Shown here piece after piece: positions 1 to 7,903 of a stretch of DNA of 51,964 bases (positions within the stretch are counted from its first letter, which is position 1; every line of letters starts with the position of its first letter). The notes under the pieces were generated by a model. It searched no databases. It was not told where the DNA came from and saw nothing but the letters and a program-made list of their open reading frames with translations. The position numbers were made by a program, and so were the translations under genes. The DNA is from Lentisphaerota bacterium (GTDB lineage Bacteria > Verrucomicrobiota > Lentisphaeria > Victivallales > Victivallaceae): NCBI GenBank assembly GCA_015061885.1, contig SUVS01000016.1:1-51964 (forward strand). The letters run 5' to 3'.

Positions 1-2605
1 GCATAATATCAGTGCTGTTCATAAGTTTGCGGTTTTCGCGGATTTTCTGGTGCACCACTTCCGGGTGGCCGCCAACATACAAACTCGGCTGGGCAGATTT
101 TATGAGTGCCGGATAAACATCTGTAAAACGGCATATACCGTGAGTAGCTCGTACTCTCTCAAGTCCGTACATGTGCAGCTGCGGGGTGGGGATATTGGCT
201 TCTTTGGCACCTTTTTCCAGAGCTTTGACAAAATCAGCCATCATCCGGGTACCGCAGGAATAAATGTAATCAATTTCATTTTTTCCGGATTTTTTGATCC
301 CTTCTTTGCAACGGGTACATTCAGCAGCTGAAATGCTGATGGCTTTGCCGAAACACTCAATATCCAGCAGCACGTGCGCAGGCTTGCTCATAACCACATT
401 TTTTGCCACCCGCTCCATTTCCTCTTCATAAAACTTGCCGGTATAGCTGGGGCATATCACCCGGTTGGGTTTGCCGGTCTGGCAGAAAACTTCCGAACCG
501 GTCTTCTGCTTATTGCCCATTATGTGCATGGGAGATTCGTTCATAAAAACAGTCAAGCCGGCCTTGCGGATAGCTTCGGTGTTGGCTATTTCTTTCGGCG
601 GATAAGGCTGACCGCGTTTGATCCAGTAGCGGGGGAATACGCCGGCACCGTTAAAACCGAAATGCTTGTAGTTTTTCAGCAGATCGGGGTAGGATTTAAA
701 AAGCGTTTCCGTAGTCATCCATGCCAGACAGACCGGGATTTTTTTGAAAGTCTGGAATGCCGGCAGCGTAAACACCGGGATCGGGAAAGTCTGTTTGAAG
801 CCGATTTTGCCGTCGTACTCAACGTAAAGCGAAGCATCCGGCAGGGTATCGGGCGTATTTTCAGGCGAAAGTATATAAATTGGATTAACCCGCATATCCT
901 TGCGGAACGGCACCCGGCAGCGGTTGTATTTTTTGCCGTCGATGGTAACTTTTTCAATATTGGCTCTGAAAATGGTCAACGGTTCCGGCAGATCAAGCAC
1001 TGCTGTAACCTTTTTGAGCGGCTGCGGGGCACTGCGGAAATCACTTACCAGCAAAGTCTGCGGAGCTGCAACACCTTTAATGATTGCCAATTCTGCGACC
1101 CGGGGCTGGATGGTCAGATCGTCTTGCGGGAAAACCAGACCTTTGCTGCTGTAAGCATTGTTGAAATCTGCGCCTTTGTTATCGGCGGCAATAACAGCCA
1201 TTTCGTCGCTGAAAAAGTGAGTGTCGAGCGTAACTTTGACCATAATGTAACGGGCATCTGCCTTTACATTAAGTTTGAAAGTTTTGCATACGCTCTGCGA
1301 CCACGACCGTTCTTCCGGATAGTAAAACGTTGTTACAAAATCGCTCTGGTTGGCTTCTGCCGGGGCAAGTTTGATCAACTCTGTGGCACGGAAAAATGTT
1401 TTGTTGTCTTTAGATACAAACACCTCAAATTTGTTGGGATAACGGAACCCGGAGGCAGCACCGCCCAATGCCCGCACTGCAATATAATCCACCGGTTGGA
1501 CAGCACCCAAATCAAGCCGGAGATATGCCGTGTTGGTTGTGCCTTTTCCGTCTGCAAAAAATCCAACTGCCCGCTGGTCAAACCAGATTTTGTCAGTATT
1601 CATTGTGGTAATATAGCCATCGGTAAGGTCGGTGGCATCTTTACTGGCAACGCCGGGTTTATCTCTGGTGATGCGGTAGTTGGGGTTGGGGATAAGTTTT
1701 ACGGGCTTTTTCAACGCCAGATTTTTTTTGTTCAGTACCAAATCGTACCAGGCCTGACGGTTTTCGCGGGTTTCGGGGGAATCGGCTGAAAAAAGTGCGG
1801 TCGGCAGCTTGTTGGCAGTTTCCAAATTTACCGCAAAAGGCATAGTATAGTAGCTGTGGGTACCGTCAAGTTCAGTTGCCGCCATCATATATTTACCGGC
1901 TTTGGCAGAATCAAACGAGTAAGCATCTTCCGTAACTTTCATACTGGCAACATAGCACTTGGCTGATTCATCGTAAACAGCTTCCACAAAATCAGTTTTG
2001 CTCAACTTGAATGCCTGCATACTGCGTTTTTTGCGTTCGGCAATAAAAATTCTTATCTTGACCGGATCGGTACATCTGGTGCTGCGGAAGACTTTGAATT
2101 TAAGAGTATCGCCAACTTTCAAGGCTCCGGCAGCAGGTTCTTTGATTGCCACCAAACTGTTTTCCGGGGCTACAGATATATTGTAACTGTCATATCTTAC
2201 CCAGGCTCCGGTTTTTTTACGGTTGCCATTCTGACATATCGACATAGTGAATTTCTTGTTTACCAGGGGACTGAAAGTGTTTACCCCGGTAAACAATACG
2301 CCGAAAGAACGCTTTACTGTGGGGCTGGAAAGCCAGGAAAATGCCTGACTATTTTCCATATTATCCACTGTGATCTGGAAATATTTGCCTTCCGGCATCG
2401 CTTGCTCAGTACGATATATCTGCCCATAATTGCCTTTGGCGTTGGCTACAACATTTACCTGCATGGTGCCTTCATTTTTTTCGGCGGCAATGCGGGCATT
2501 TTTCCATGTGTTCCAGCCGTCGGCAAATTTTACGGCATCGGCGGATACTGCAAACGAGGCAGTTGTCAGCAATGCTGTCAGTAATGATCGGGTCGTTTTT
2601 TTCAT
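1..2605 (-). CDS. Secreted glycosidase-like protein with discoidin-like insert (3' end outside window)
   Basis: An open frame runs from an ATG at 2605 to the window edge (about 868 codons visible, no stop). The product begins with a signal peptide (Lys-Lys, hydrophobic core, Ala-X-Ala end near residue 22). Residues ~30-270 look like beta-sandwich modules. Residues ~290-470 resemble an F5/8 type C (discoidin) carbohydrate-binding domain: NLALKKPV start, TDLTDGY, a Leu-Asp-Leu-Gly strand and an aromatic-rich middle. From ~600 on there is a TIM-barrel-like part with a strand LLDIECFG and a CTRCK Cys-X-X-Cys cluster. This architecture recalls large secreted glycosidases of Lentisphaerota, but I do not recognise a numbered GH family and the catalytic residues are not certain. 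A strong sigma70-type promoter lies upstream and a GntR/LacI-type regulator is divergent, suggesting sugar-responsive control. SD AAGGAG precedes the ATG. Confidence 0.75.
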   Translation of the reverse strand, partial: MKKTTRSLLTALLTTASFAVSADAVKFADGWNTWKNARIAAEKNEGTMQVNVVANAKGNYGQIYRTEQAMPEGKYFQITVDNMENSQAFSWLSSPTVKRSFGVLFTGVNTFSPLVNKKFTMSICQNGNRKKTGAWVRYDSYNISVAPENSLVAIKEPAAGALKVGDTLKFKVFRSTRCTDPVKIRIFIAERKKRSMQAFKLSKTDFVEAVYDESAKCYVASMKVTEDAYSFDSAKAGKYMMAATELDGTHSYYTMPFAVNLETANKLPTALFSADSPETRENRQAWYDLVLNKKNLALKKPVKLIPNPNYRITRDKPGVASKDATDLTDGYITTMNTDKIWFDQRAVGFFADGKGTTNTAYLRLDLGAVQPVDYIAVRALGGAASGFRYPNKFEVFVSKDNKTFFRATELIKLAPAEANQSDFVTTFYYPEERSWSQSVCKTFKLNVKADARYIMVKVTLDTHFFSDEMAVIAADNKGADFNNAYSSKGLVFPQDDLTIQPRVAELAIIKGVAAPQTLLVSDFRSAPQPLKKVTAVLDLPEPLTIFRANIEKVTIDGKKYNRCRVPFRKDMRVNPIYILSPENTPDTLPDASLYVEYDGKIGFKQTFPIPVFTLPAFQTFKKIPVCLAWMTTETLFKSYPDLLKNYKHFGFNGAGVFPRYWIKRGQPYPPKEIANTEAIRKAGLTVFMNESPMHIMGNKQKTGSEVFCQTGKPNRVICPSYTGKFYEEEMERVAKNVVMSKPAHVLLDIECFGKAISISAAECTRCKEGIKKSGKNEIDYIYSCGTRMMADFVKALEKGAKEANIPTPQLHMYGLERVRATHGICRFTDVYPALIKSAQPSLYVGGHPEVVHQKIRENRKLMNSTDIM

Positions 2606-2632
2606 CGGGTTACTGCTCCTTTTTCTTGAAGT

Positions 2633-2750
2633 GGCATATCTACTTATGAGTAATAATAAGAAAATTATACAACATTTAATTCCTTATGTCAAGGAGTTGC
2701 AGAGACTTTTTTTACTTTTTATTGGCATACCTGCTTTGACATATCTGCTT
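2633..2750 (+). promoter_or_regulatory. Three operator-like direct repeats, consensus GRCATAYCTRCTT
   Basis: The 13-bp boxes GGCATATCTACTT (2633-2645), GGCATACCTGCTT (2724-2736) and GACATATCTGCTT (2738-2750) sit in the divergent intergenic region. The last two are spaced 14 bp apart and cover the -35 of the regulator promoter; the first lies in the 5' untranslated part of the secreted glycosidase-like gene. This is the arrangement expected for operators of the adjacent GntR/LacI-type regulator. Binding is inferred. Confidence 0.45.
2664..2692 (-). promoter_or_regulatory. Sigma70-type promoter for the secreted glycosidase-like gene
   Basis: On the minus strand a perfect -35 TTGACA (plus positions 2687-2692) and a perfect -10 TATAAT (2664-2669) are separated by 17 bp. 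The expected start lies about 50 nt upstream of the ATG at 2605. Confidence 0.8.
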
Positions 2751-2763
2751 TTTGAGGTATATT
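2736..2763 (+). promoter_or_regulatory. Sigma70-type promoter for the GntR/LacI-type regulator
   Basis: -35 TTGACA (2736-2741) and -10 TATATT (2758-2763) with a 16-bp spacer. The transcript would start near 2770, giving a leader of about 30 nt before the ATG at 2800. The -35 overlaps two operator-like boxes, which suggests autoregulation. Confidence 0.75.
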
Positions 2764-2799
2764 ATTAAAACAATAAAACCGTAAAAAGAGGGGTGTATC

Positions 2800-3843
2800 A
2801 TGAGCAAAATAACCGATCTGGCTTCTGAACTGCGTAAACTTATTTCTTCGGGGCTGTATCCTGAAGGTGCAAGATTTATTTCTGAATACGAAATCGAAAG
2901 ACGGTACAATATATCACGGATAACCGCCAATAAAGCTGTATCCATATTGGTTGCCGAAGGTATGCTTGAACGGGGCAAACGCGGCAGCGGAACTTTTGTG
3001 AAACGCTCCGGAGCTTTCCCTAAAGGATGGATCGCGGCAATCGAAACTTTGCAGTCGCAATATAACTCAAGGATCATAGCCGGTGCCGCCAGCGAAGCGT
3101 ATGCCCAGGGGTATATGCTTTCGGTGCTGGGGCCGCAAATCTCAAGTCAGGACGGCAGTATGGAGTGGGGCAATTTGTTCAACGATATAGCTCAATCCGA
3201 CTGCGTGGGAGTTATCGGAGTCAAAACACTGGTGAATTTTATTCCGGAAAATTATCCCAAACCGGTCATACAAATGGACGGCATACTGACAGACAGCAGC
3301 AGCAAAAAAATACACTCGGTTACCAGCGAAAACTTTACAGCTGCTTATAAGATGATGCAGCATATCATTGCTGCCGGAAAAAAACAGATCGTCTTTTCCG
3401 GTTTCGGGTATCATGTCAACCGGCGGGAACGGCTGAACGGATTTATGGCGGCTTTGAAAGACAACAATATAGCTGATGCGGAAAAGCGGCAGTATAATAT
3501 GCACAACGGTACCCGGCACGAAGTGCGGCTGGTTTTGCGGAAGATCCTTGCAGATTATCCGGATGTGGATTTTATAGCCACTGACAGTGACGAAGTTGCC
3601 TTTAATTTTATTCAGGCGGGCAAAGAAGAAAATATCTCCCTGCCGTCGGCAATAGGCTTGAGCGGATTCGGCAATATCCACGGCATAGCCGACGGTTACA
3701 ATCTGCCCACAGTCGAACAGCATCCGTGGCACCTCGGAGTTGCGGCGGTAAAAGGATTGCTGAAGATCATGGAAGATAAAGAGTGCAGTGAAATTCTGCA
3801 AATGGAAATACCGGTGGAAATTTTAAATGCGGAATTTATTTGA
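2800..3843 (+). CDS. GntR-family regulator with LacI/PurR-type effector domain (AraR-like layout)
   Basis: 347 aa. Residues 1-68 are a GntR winged helix: ISEYEIERRYNISRITANKAV is followed by LVAEGMLERGKRGSGTFV, the usual recognition helix and wing. Residues ~75-347 match a periplasmic-binding-protein-like sugar sensor of the LacI/PurR type, with VGVIGVKT, a substrate-loop region, and ATDSDEVAFNFIQAG / SGFGNI motifs near the C-terminus. This hybrid layout is that of AraR of Bacillus and of many PVC regulators of carbohydrate genes. The start is fixed by a GAGGGG SD about 10 nt upstream. It is divergent from the secreted glycosidase-like gene and probably controls it and itself through the boxes at 2633-2750. 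The effector sugar cannot be read from the sequence. Confidence 0.88.
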   Translation: MSKITDLASELRKLISSGLYPEGARFISEYEIERRYNISRITANKAVSILVAEGMLERGKRGSGTFVKRSGAFPKGWIAAIETLQSQYNSRIIAGAASEAYAQGYMLSVLGPQISSQDGSMEWGNLFNDIAQSDCVGVIGVKTLVNFIPENYPKPVIQMDGILTDSSSKKIHSVTSENFTAAYKMMQHIIAAGKKQIVFSGFGYHVNRRERLNGFMAALKDNNIADAEKRQYNMHNGTRHEVRLVLRKILADYPDVDFIATDSDEVAFNFIQAGKEENISLPSAIGLSGFGNIHGIADGYNLPTVEQHPWHLGVAAVKGLLKIMEDKECSEILQMEIPVEILNAEFI

Positions 3844-3872
3844 AAATGCCTCACCGGGACAGTGAAAAATAT

Positions 3873-3900
3873 TTGCAAATTGCTTTTGTTGTGCTATATT
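3873..3900 (+). promoter_or_regulatory. Putative promoter of the prs-rplY-pth-... cluster
   Basis: -35-like TTGCAA (3873-3878), 16-bp spacer, -10 TATATT (3895-3900). It would give a leader of about 235 nt before the prs start. No better promoter is visible nearer to prs. Confidence 0.5.
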
Positions 3901-4141
3901 ATAAAAGTTGACACGATATAAACATAATATCGCTGCCGCCCTCGATCAGATTTTCTGATTGCAGCAGTTTTGGCAATGGGGTCGAAACTGCGGGTTCCGT
4001 GAGGTGCAGAAAAATTTGCAAAAGTGCTTCTTAAGGTGCTGAAGATTAACGAATTGAGTGATTTGTTAATGCAAAGTTTTTGATCGTTACAGAGCCGTTG
4101 GGCTGTCAGAGGTATTGCTCAAATGAGAGTACGATCAAAAA
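3901..4141 (+). promoter_or_regulatory. Long structured leader in front of prs
   Basis: No convincing ORF. It contains a small hairpin ATCAGA-TTT-TCTGAT near 3955 and, at the 3' end, an 11-bp inverted repeat: TTTTTGATCGT (4077-4087) pairs with ACGATCAAAAA (4131-4141), which abuts the prs ATG at 4142. The 43-nt loop can form smaller stems (AGCC/GGCT). No strong SD precedes prs. The structure could hold the start codon region in a stem, suggesting translational control. It matches no riboswitch class I recognise. Confidence 0.4.
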
Positions 4142-5098
4142 ATGGACACAGCCAAAAACATTCGAGTTTACAGCGGCAGCTCGCATCCGCAGCTTTCCCG
4201 CGACATCGCAGATTACCTTGGTATTTCCCTCGGCAGAGTTCATCTGGAACGCTTTCCTGATGGTGAAACCTGGGTGCAGTTTGAAGAAAATGTGCGTCGC
4301 TCGGATGTGTTTCTTATTCAGCCTACCTGTTCTCCGGTCAATGAAAATCTGATGGAACTTCTTATTATGATCGACGCTGCCCGTCGTGCTTCTGCCGCTC
4401 GTATCACTGCGGTGTTGCCGTATTACGGGTATGCCCGTCAGGATCGCAAAGACCGTCCCCGTGTTCCGATCACTTCCAAGCTGGTTGCCAATCTTCTGGT
4501 TTCTGCCGGGGTTGACCGTATTATCACGATGGATTTGCATGCACAGCAGATTCAGGGCTTCTTTGATATTCCTGTTGATCACCTTTATGCCCGTCCGGTA
4601 TTGGTTCCTGAACTGCGTAAGGTTTTGGGGTCTGAACCGGTGGTCTGTTCGCCGGATAGCGGCAGTGCCAAGATGGCTATGTACTACTGCGATATGCTCC
4701 ATGGCGGATTTGCTGTGGTTGCCAAGCGTCGTCTTTCCGGCAGTACGGTGGCAAGCAGTCATCTGGTCGGCGATGTGAAAGATAAGATTTGTGTGGTGAC
4801 TGACGACTTGACCAGTACCGCCGGTACGCTGTGTGCCGCCGCTGATCTGCTCAAGAAAGCCGGAGCCAAAGAGGTGTACGCCGCTGTGTCGCACTGCCTC
4901 CTGAACGAAAAGGGCAAAAAGACTCTGTTGGAAAATGATTCCATCAAACAGCTCTTTACCACCGACGCGGTGCCGCAGAAAGATAATCTCAATGGCAAGG
5001 TGAAGGTCGTTTCGGTCGCTCCGTTGCTGGGCGAAGCTATCATGCGTATTCATGAAGGTAAATCAGTATCGTGTCTTTTTGATGAAGTGCGTGCTTAA
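4142..5098 (+). CDS. prs: Ribose-phosphate pyrophosphokinase
   Basis: 318 aa, normal family length. The enzyme makes PRPP from ribose 5-phosphate and ATP for nucleotide, His and Trp synthesis. The N-terminus has IRVYSGSSHPQLSRDIADYLG; the metal/ATP site has the RQDRKDRPRVPIT loop (~residues 100-112) and the MDLHAQQIQGFFD stretch with the key His. The PRPP loop reads VVTDDLTSTAGTL (~residues 218-230), keeping the acidic pair and the STAGT turn. The flexible catalytic loop contains AKRRLSG. It is the first gene of a cluster with rplY and pth, an order common in bacteria. No clear SD is seen; an RNA stem abuts the start codon (see leader). Confidence 0.97.
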   Translation: MDTAKNIRVYSGSSHPQLSRDIADYLGISLGRVHLERFPDGETWVQFEENVRRSDVFLIQPTCSPVNENLMELLIMIDAARRASAARITAVLPYYGYARQDRKDRPRVPITSKLVANLLVSAGVDRIITMDLHAQQIQGFFDIPVDHLYARPVLVPELRKVLGSEPVVCSPDSGSAKMAMYYCDMLHGGFAVVAKRRLSGSTVASSHLVGDVKDKICVVTDDLTSTAGTLCAAADLLKKAGAKEVYAAVSHCLLNEKGKKTLLENDSIKQLFTTDAVPQKDNLNGKVKVVSVAPLLGEAIMRIHEGKSVSCLFDEVRA

Positions 5099-5142
5099 TA
5101 TATAATTAATGTAATAACCGTAAAAAGGTTTTAATAAACAAA

Positions 5143-5168
5143 GGAGCTTTGCCTGACGGTGATGCTCC
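5143..5168 (+). other. Small hairpin in the prs-rplY spacer
   Basis: GGAGC (5143-5147) and GCTCC (5164-5168) can pair around a 16-nt loop about 25 nt before the rplY ATG. It has no U-tract, so it is not an intrinsic terminator; it might be an mRNA processing or L25-binding element. Low certainty. Confidence 0.2.
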
Positions 5169-5192
5169 GGAACAAAAAAGGAAAGTAGATCA

Positions 5193-5471
5193 ATGAGCAA
5201 GGAAATCATGGTCAGTGCCAGAACTGAATCCGGCAAAGGTGCGATGGGTCGTGCCCGTAAGAACGGTCAGGTGCCCTGCGTGCTGTACGGTAAAGGCAGT
5301 GAAAGTGTGATGCTTTTTGCATCGGTTGGTGAACTCGACAGTGCCAAACTCGCCAAGGGTGATGCTGTTACTCTGGTGTTGAATGGCGAAAAGATCGCGG
5401 TTCTCGTTAAGGAAGTCCAGGTCAACTACATGAAGAGCCAGATCGTGCATCTGGACTTCTGCCGGGCGTAA
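5193..5471 (+). CDS. rplY: 50S ribosomal protein L25 (short form)
   Basis: 92 aa, the size of the single-domain E. coli-type L25 rather than the two-domain Ctc form. L25 binds 5S rRNA in the large subunit. The family pattern is visible: ESGKGAMGRARKNGQVPCVLYGKG near the N-terminus and VKEVQVNYMKSQIVHLDF near the C-terminus. A good SD (AAGGAAAG) precedes the ATG. It lies between prs and pth, the standard location. Confidence 0.93.
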   Translation: MSKEIMVSARTESGKGAMGRARKNGQVPCVLYGKGSESVMLFASVGELDSAKLAKGDAVTLVLNGEKIAVLVKEVQVNYMKSQIVHLDFCRA

Positions 5472-5504
5472 GTAACTTTTTGTCTGTTTGTCCGGTAGGT
5501 GGAT

Positions 5505-6131
5505 ATGTCGTATAAACTGGTGGTCGGTCTGGGGAATCCCGGCAGTGAATATGCTGAAACCCGACATAATATGGGCTTTATGCTCCTTGAGAAATTTCTC
5601 AATGGTCATCGCCCGGAACGCTGGGAAAAGGTACATATCTGCAACAGTTACTGCTATGTCGGCAGTTTTGCGGGAACCAAACTTATATTGCAGTTGCCGC
5701 AGACTTTTATGAACAACAGCGGCACGGCAGTGGCAAAGTTGATGCGTCAGGAAAAGATCGAACCGTCGGAAGTGATAGTTGCTTACGACGATATGGATCT
5801 GGAACCCGGCAGATTGCGGATACGCCGCAACGGGGCATCCGGCGGTCATCACGGAATTGATTCGATCATAGCCGAACTCGGCGGCAATGGCAATTTTACC
5901 CGGCTCCGGTTGGGTATAGGGCACGGCAGGGAAACGATCGACCATGTGTTGAGCAAGTTTTCTGAAAGTGAAAAAGCCACCGTCGATGCAACATTGGCAA
6001 CCGGCTGTAAAGCGTTGGAAATGCTTTTACGCTGTGGCGTCGCCAAAGCAATGAACGAATATAATTCATGGAGTTATCAGACTCCGGATGAAGTAACAGA
6101 CAAAGCAAAAGAAACTGAAAAAGATCAATAA
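5505..6131 (+). CDS. pth: Peptidyl-tRNA hydrolase
   Basis: About 208 aa. Pth cleaves peptidyl-tRNA released by stalled ribosomes. The N-terminal motif KLVVGLGNPGSEYAETRHNMG carries the catalytic His in TRHNMG; later signatures are QTFMNNSG, VAYDDMDLEPGRLRIR and SGGHHGIDSI. I chose the ATG at 5505 because homologues start MxYKLVVGLGNPG; an in-frame GTG at 5499 is possible but gives no better spacing to the AGGTGG purine stretch. A short tail rich in Lys, Glu and Thr follows the conserved domain. It lies 33 nt after rplY and 18 nt before rpsF. Confidence 0.96.
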   Translation: MSYKLVVGLGNPGSEYAETRHNMGFMLLEKFLNGHRPERWEKVHICNSYCYVGSFAGTKLILQLPQTFMNNSGTAVAKLMRQEKIEPSEVIVAYDDMDLEPGRLRIRRNGASGGHHGIDSIIAELGGNGNFTRLRLGIGHGRETIDHVLSKFSESEKATVDATLATGCKALEMLLRCGVAKAMNEYNSWSYQTPDEVTDKAKETEKDQ

Positions 6132-6149
6132 CATTCAGGAGGTCTTATT

Positions 6150-6488
6150 TTGAAAAAGTATGAGTCGCTGTTTATTCTCGACGTTCGCAAGGTCGAGGAC
6201 GAAGGTAATGCATTGAGCAAGGAATTTGTCGCACTGGTCGAAGGCTGGGGCGGTAAAATGACTGCTGCTGACGCCATGGGCCGTCTGCAGTTCAGCTATG
6301 AAATCAAGAAACGCAAGGCTGGTATCTACTGGGATTTCCACTTTGAACTCCCCGAAGACAAAGTCAATCTGATCAAAGAACAGTATGCTTTGGATGAACG
6401 CGTACTGCGTATTCTTACCGTGATCGACGAACGTCCGGAAAATGCAGTTACCTGCTTCCAGACTCCGATCGCTGACGATGCGGAATAA
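6150..6488 (+). CDS. rpsF: 30S ribosomal protein S6 (TTG start)
   Basis: 112 aa. S6 binds with S18 to the central domain of 16S rRNA. The start MKKYESLFILD and the middle GRLQFSYEIKKRKAGIYWDFHFE are typical. The only start that keeps the conserved MKKYES N-terminus is a TTG at 6150, placed 7 nt after a perfect AGGAGG (6137-6142). Part of the rpsF-ssb-rpsR-rplI-dnaB block. Confidence 0.95.
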   Translation: MKKYESLFILDVRKVEDEGNALSKEFVALVEGWGGKMTAADAMGRLQFSYEIKKRKAGIYWDFHFELPEDKVNLIKEQYALDERVLRILTVIDERPENAVTCFQTPIADDAE

Positions 6489-6555
6489 TTTCTGTATCGG
6501 ATATGCTTGAAACAAGGTATAATAAGTTGCCAAATAAGTAAACAGGAGTTTGACA

Positions 6556-7107
6556 ATGCCTTTGAACAAAGTTTTTTTGATGGGTAATCTGACGCGTGAA
6601 CCGGAATTGCGTTATACTCCCGGCGGTGCTGCGGTGTGCGAATTCGGTATAGCGATCAACCGCACTTTCACTTCCAACAATCAGACTCGTGAAGAAGTGT
6701 GCTTCGTAGATATTGTTGTATGGGGCAAGAGCGGCGAACTTTGCCAGCGTTACCTTTCCAAAGGTTCCCAGGCACTGATCGAAGGCCGTTTGCAGTATGA
6801 CCAGTGGGAAGATAAAAACACTGGCAAACGCTCCAGTCGGTTGCGTGTGATTGCCGAAAACGTACAGTTTGTCGGTGCCAGACGCGAAGGTGCTGAAGGC
6901 GGCAATGCTCCCCAGCAGGGCGGCAATTACCGCAATGGCGGCAACAACGGCTACGGCAATCAGGGCGGCTATGGCAATCAGGGCAATTATAACAATCGTC
7001 CTGCTCCGCAGCAGTCTTATCAGAATGCACCGGTACCCGGCGGTATGCCGCCGATGCCTTCGGAAGCATTCAATCCCGATGCCGGTGAAGATGATATACC
7101 GTTTTGA
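6556..7107 (+). CDS. ssb: Single-stranded DNA-binding protein
   Basis: 183 aa. Residues 1-~108 form the OB fold (NKVFLMGNLTREPELRYTPGG, then VDIVVWGKSGELCQRYLSKGS). A Gly/Asn/Gln-rich flexible linker (~residues 115-165) is followed by the acidic tip DDIPF, the docking peptide for SSB partners. The ATG at 6556 has an AGGAG SD; a TTG six nt upstream is less likely. It sits between rpsF and rpsR, where many bacteria keep ssb. Confidence 0.96.
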   Translation: MPLNKVFLMGNLTREPELRYTPGGAAVCEFGIAINRTFTSNNQTREEVCFVDIVVWGKSGELCQRYLSKGSQALIEGRLQYDQWEDKNTGKRSSRLRVIAENVQFVGARREGAEGGNAPQQGGNYRNGGNNGYGNQGGYGNQGNYNNRPAPQQSYQNAPVPGGMPPMPSEAFNPDAGEDDIPF

Positions 7108-7170
7108 GTAAAATAGAATTAAAGAAAACAAAAAAAGATTTTTTAACGATAAAATTTGAGAGGTTACACG

Positions 7171-7398
7171 ATGTTGAAGAAGAGTTCCCGTCGGCGTCAG
7201 CCGGCCAAACCGAAAGTCTGCCGCTTCTGCGAAGCGAAGATCAACTTCCTGGATTTCAAAGATGCTGAAACTCTGAAGAAATTCCAGACCGAAAAAGGCA
7301 AAATTCTGCCCCGCCGCATTACCGGTACCTGTCTGGATCACCAGAAGATGCTGGCTACTGCTATCAAACGTGCCCGTATTGCCGCACTGGTTTTCTAA
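7171..7398 (+). CDS. rpsR: 30S ribosomal protein S18
   Basis: 75 aa. S18 is the S6 partner in the 30S platform. The sequence carries KVCRFCEAK and the signature [17 protein letters not shown], then [10 protein letters not shown]. The cysteines (C-X-X-C plus a downstream C and H) mark the zinc-binding (C+) form. The ATG at 7171 follows GAGAGG with normal spacing; an upstream TTG at 7156 would add residues not in the family. Confidence 0.96.
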   Translation: MLKKSSRRRQPAKPKVCRFCEAKINFLDFKDAETLKKFQTEKGKILPRRITGTCLDHQKMLATAIKRARIAALVF

Positions 7399-7423
7399 TT
7401 TGAACTGATAAGGGAATAAAACT

Positions 7424-7879
7424 ATGGCTAACAATGTTAAGCTCATTCTGCTGCAGGACGTGGAAAACCTGGGTCTTGCCGGTACCGAAGTAACAGTTGC
7501 TCCCGGCTATGCCCGCAACTATCTGATCCCCCGTGGTTTTGCCGCCAAAGCAACCCCCGGCATCCTGCGTGTACTCGCAGCGAATAAGGAAAAAATCGAA
7601 ACCAAGCGCCGCGAAGAACTCGTGGCTGCCCAGGCTGTTGCCGCCAAACTTATGGAAACCAATATCGAAATCGCCATGCAGGCCAGTGAAGACAATCAGC
7701 TCTTCGGTTCGGTTTCCACCCGCAACATTGCCGATGCTCTGGCAAAGGCCGGTTTTGAAATCGCTCACACCCGTATTGTGATCGAAAGCCCGATCAAATT
7801 CATTGGCGAATTCACTGTAACGGTCAAACTTCATCACGAAGTTGCCGCTGCATTGAAAGTCAATGTGGTTCGTGCATAA
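7424..7879 (+). CDS. rplI: 50S ribosomal protein L9
   Basis: 151 aa, normal length. The N-terminal RNA-binding domain has LILLQDVENLGLAGTEVTVAPGYARNYLIP, then the long connecting helix (Ala/Lys/Glu-rich, ~45-75), then the C-terminal domain with NQLFGSVSTRNIADAL. It lies 25 nt after rpsR and 24 nt before dnaB. Confidence 0.97.
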   Translation: MANNVKLILLQDVENLGLAGTEVTVAPGYARNYLIPRGFAAKATPGILRVLAANKEKIETKRREELVAAQAVAAKLMETNIEIAMQASEDNQLFGSVSTRNIADALAKAGFEIAHTRIVIESPIKFIGEFTVTVKLHHEVAAALKVNVVRA

Positions 7880-7903
7880 TTCTGAACTGATGGGATAATT
7901 TCC

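Noticed and set aside
374..1789. A 471-codon open frame on the plus strand inside the secreted glycosidase-like gene.
   Set aside because: It lies exactly antisense in codon phase to the real gene. The real gene has a signal peptide, recognisable domains, a promoter and an SD; the antisense frame has low-complexity, Cys/Phe-rich content and no SD.
3901..4141. PRPP- or guanine-type riboswitch in front of prs.
   Set aside because: I saw none of the conserved cores of known classes; only a general stem near the start codon, reported as such.
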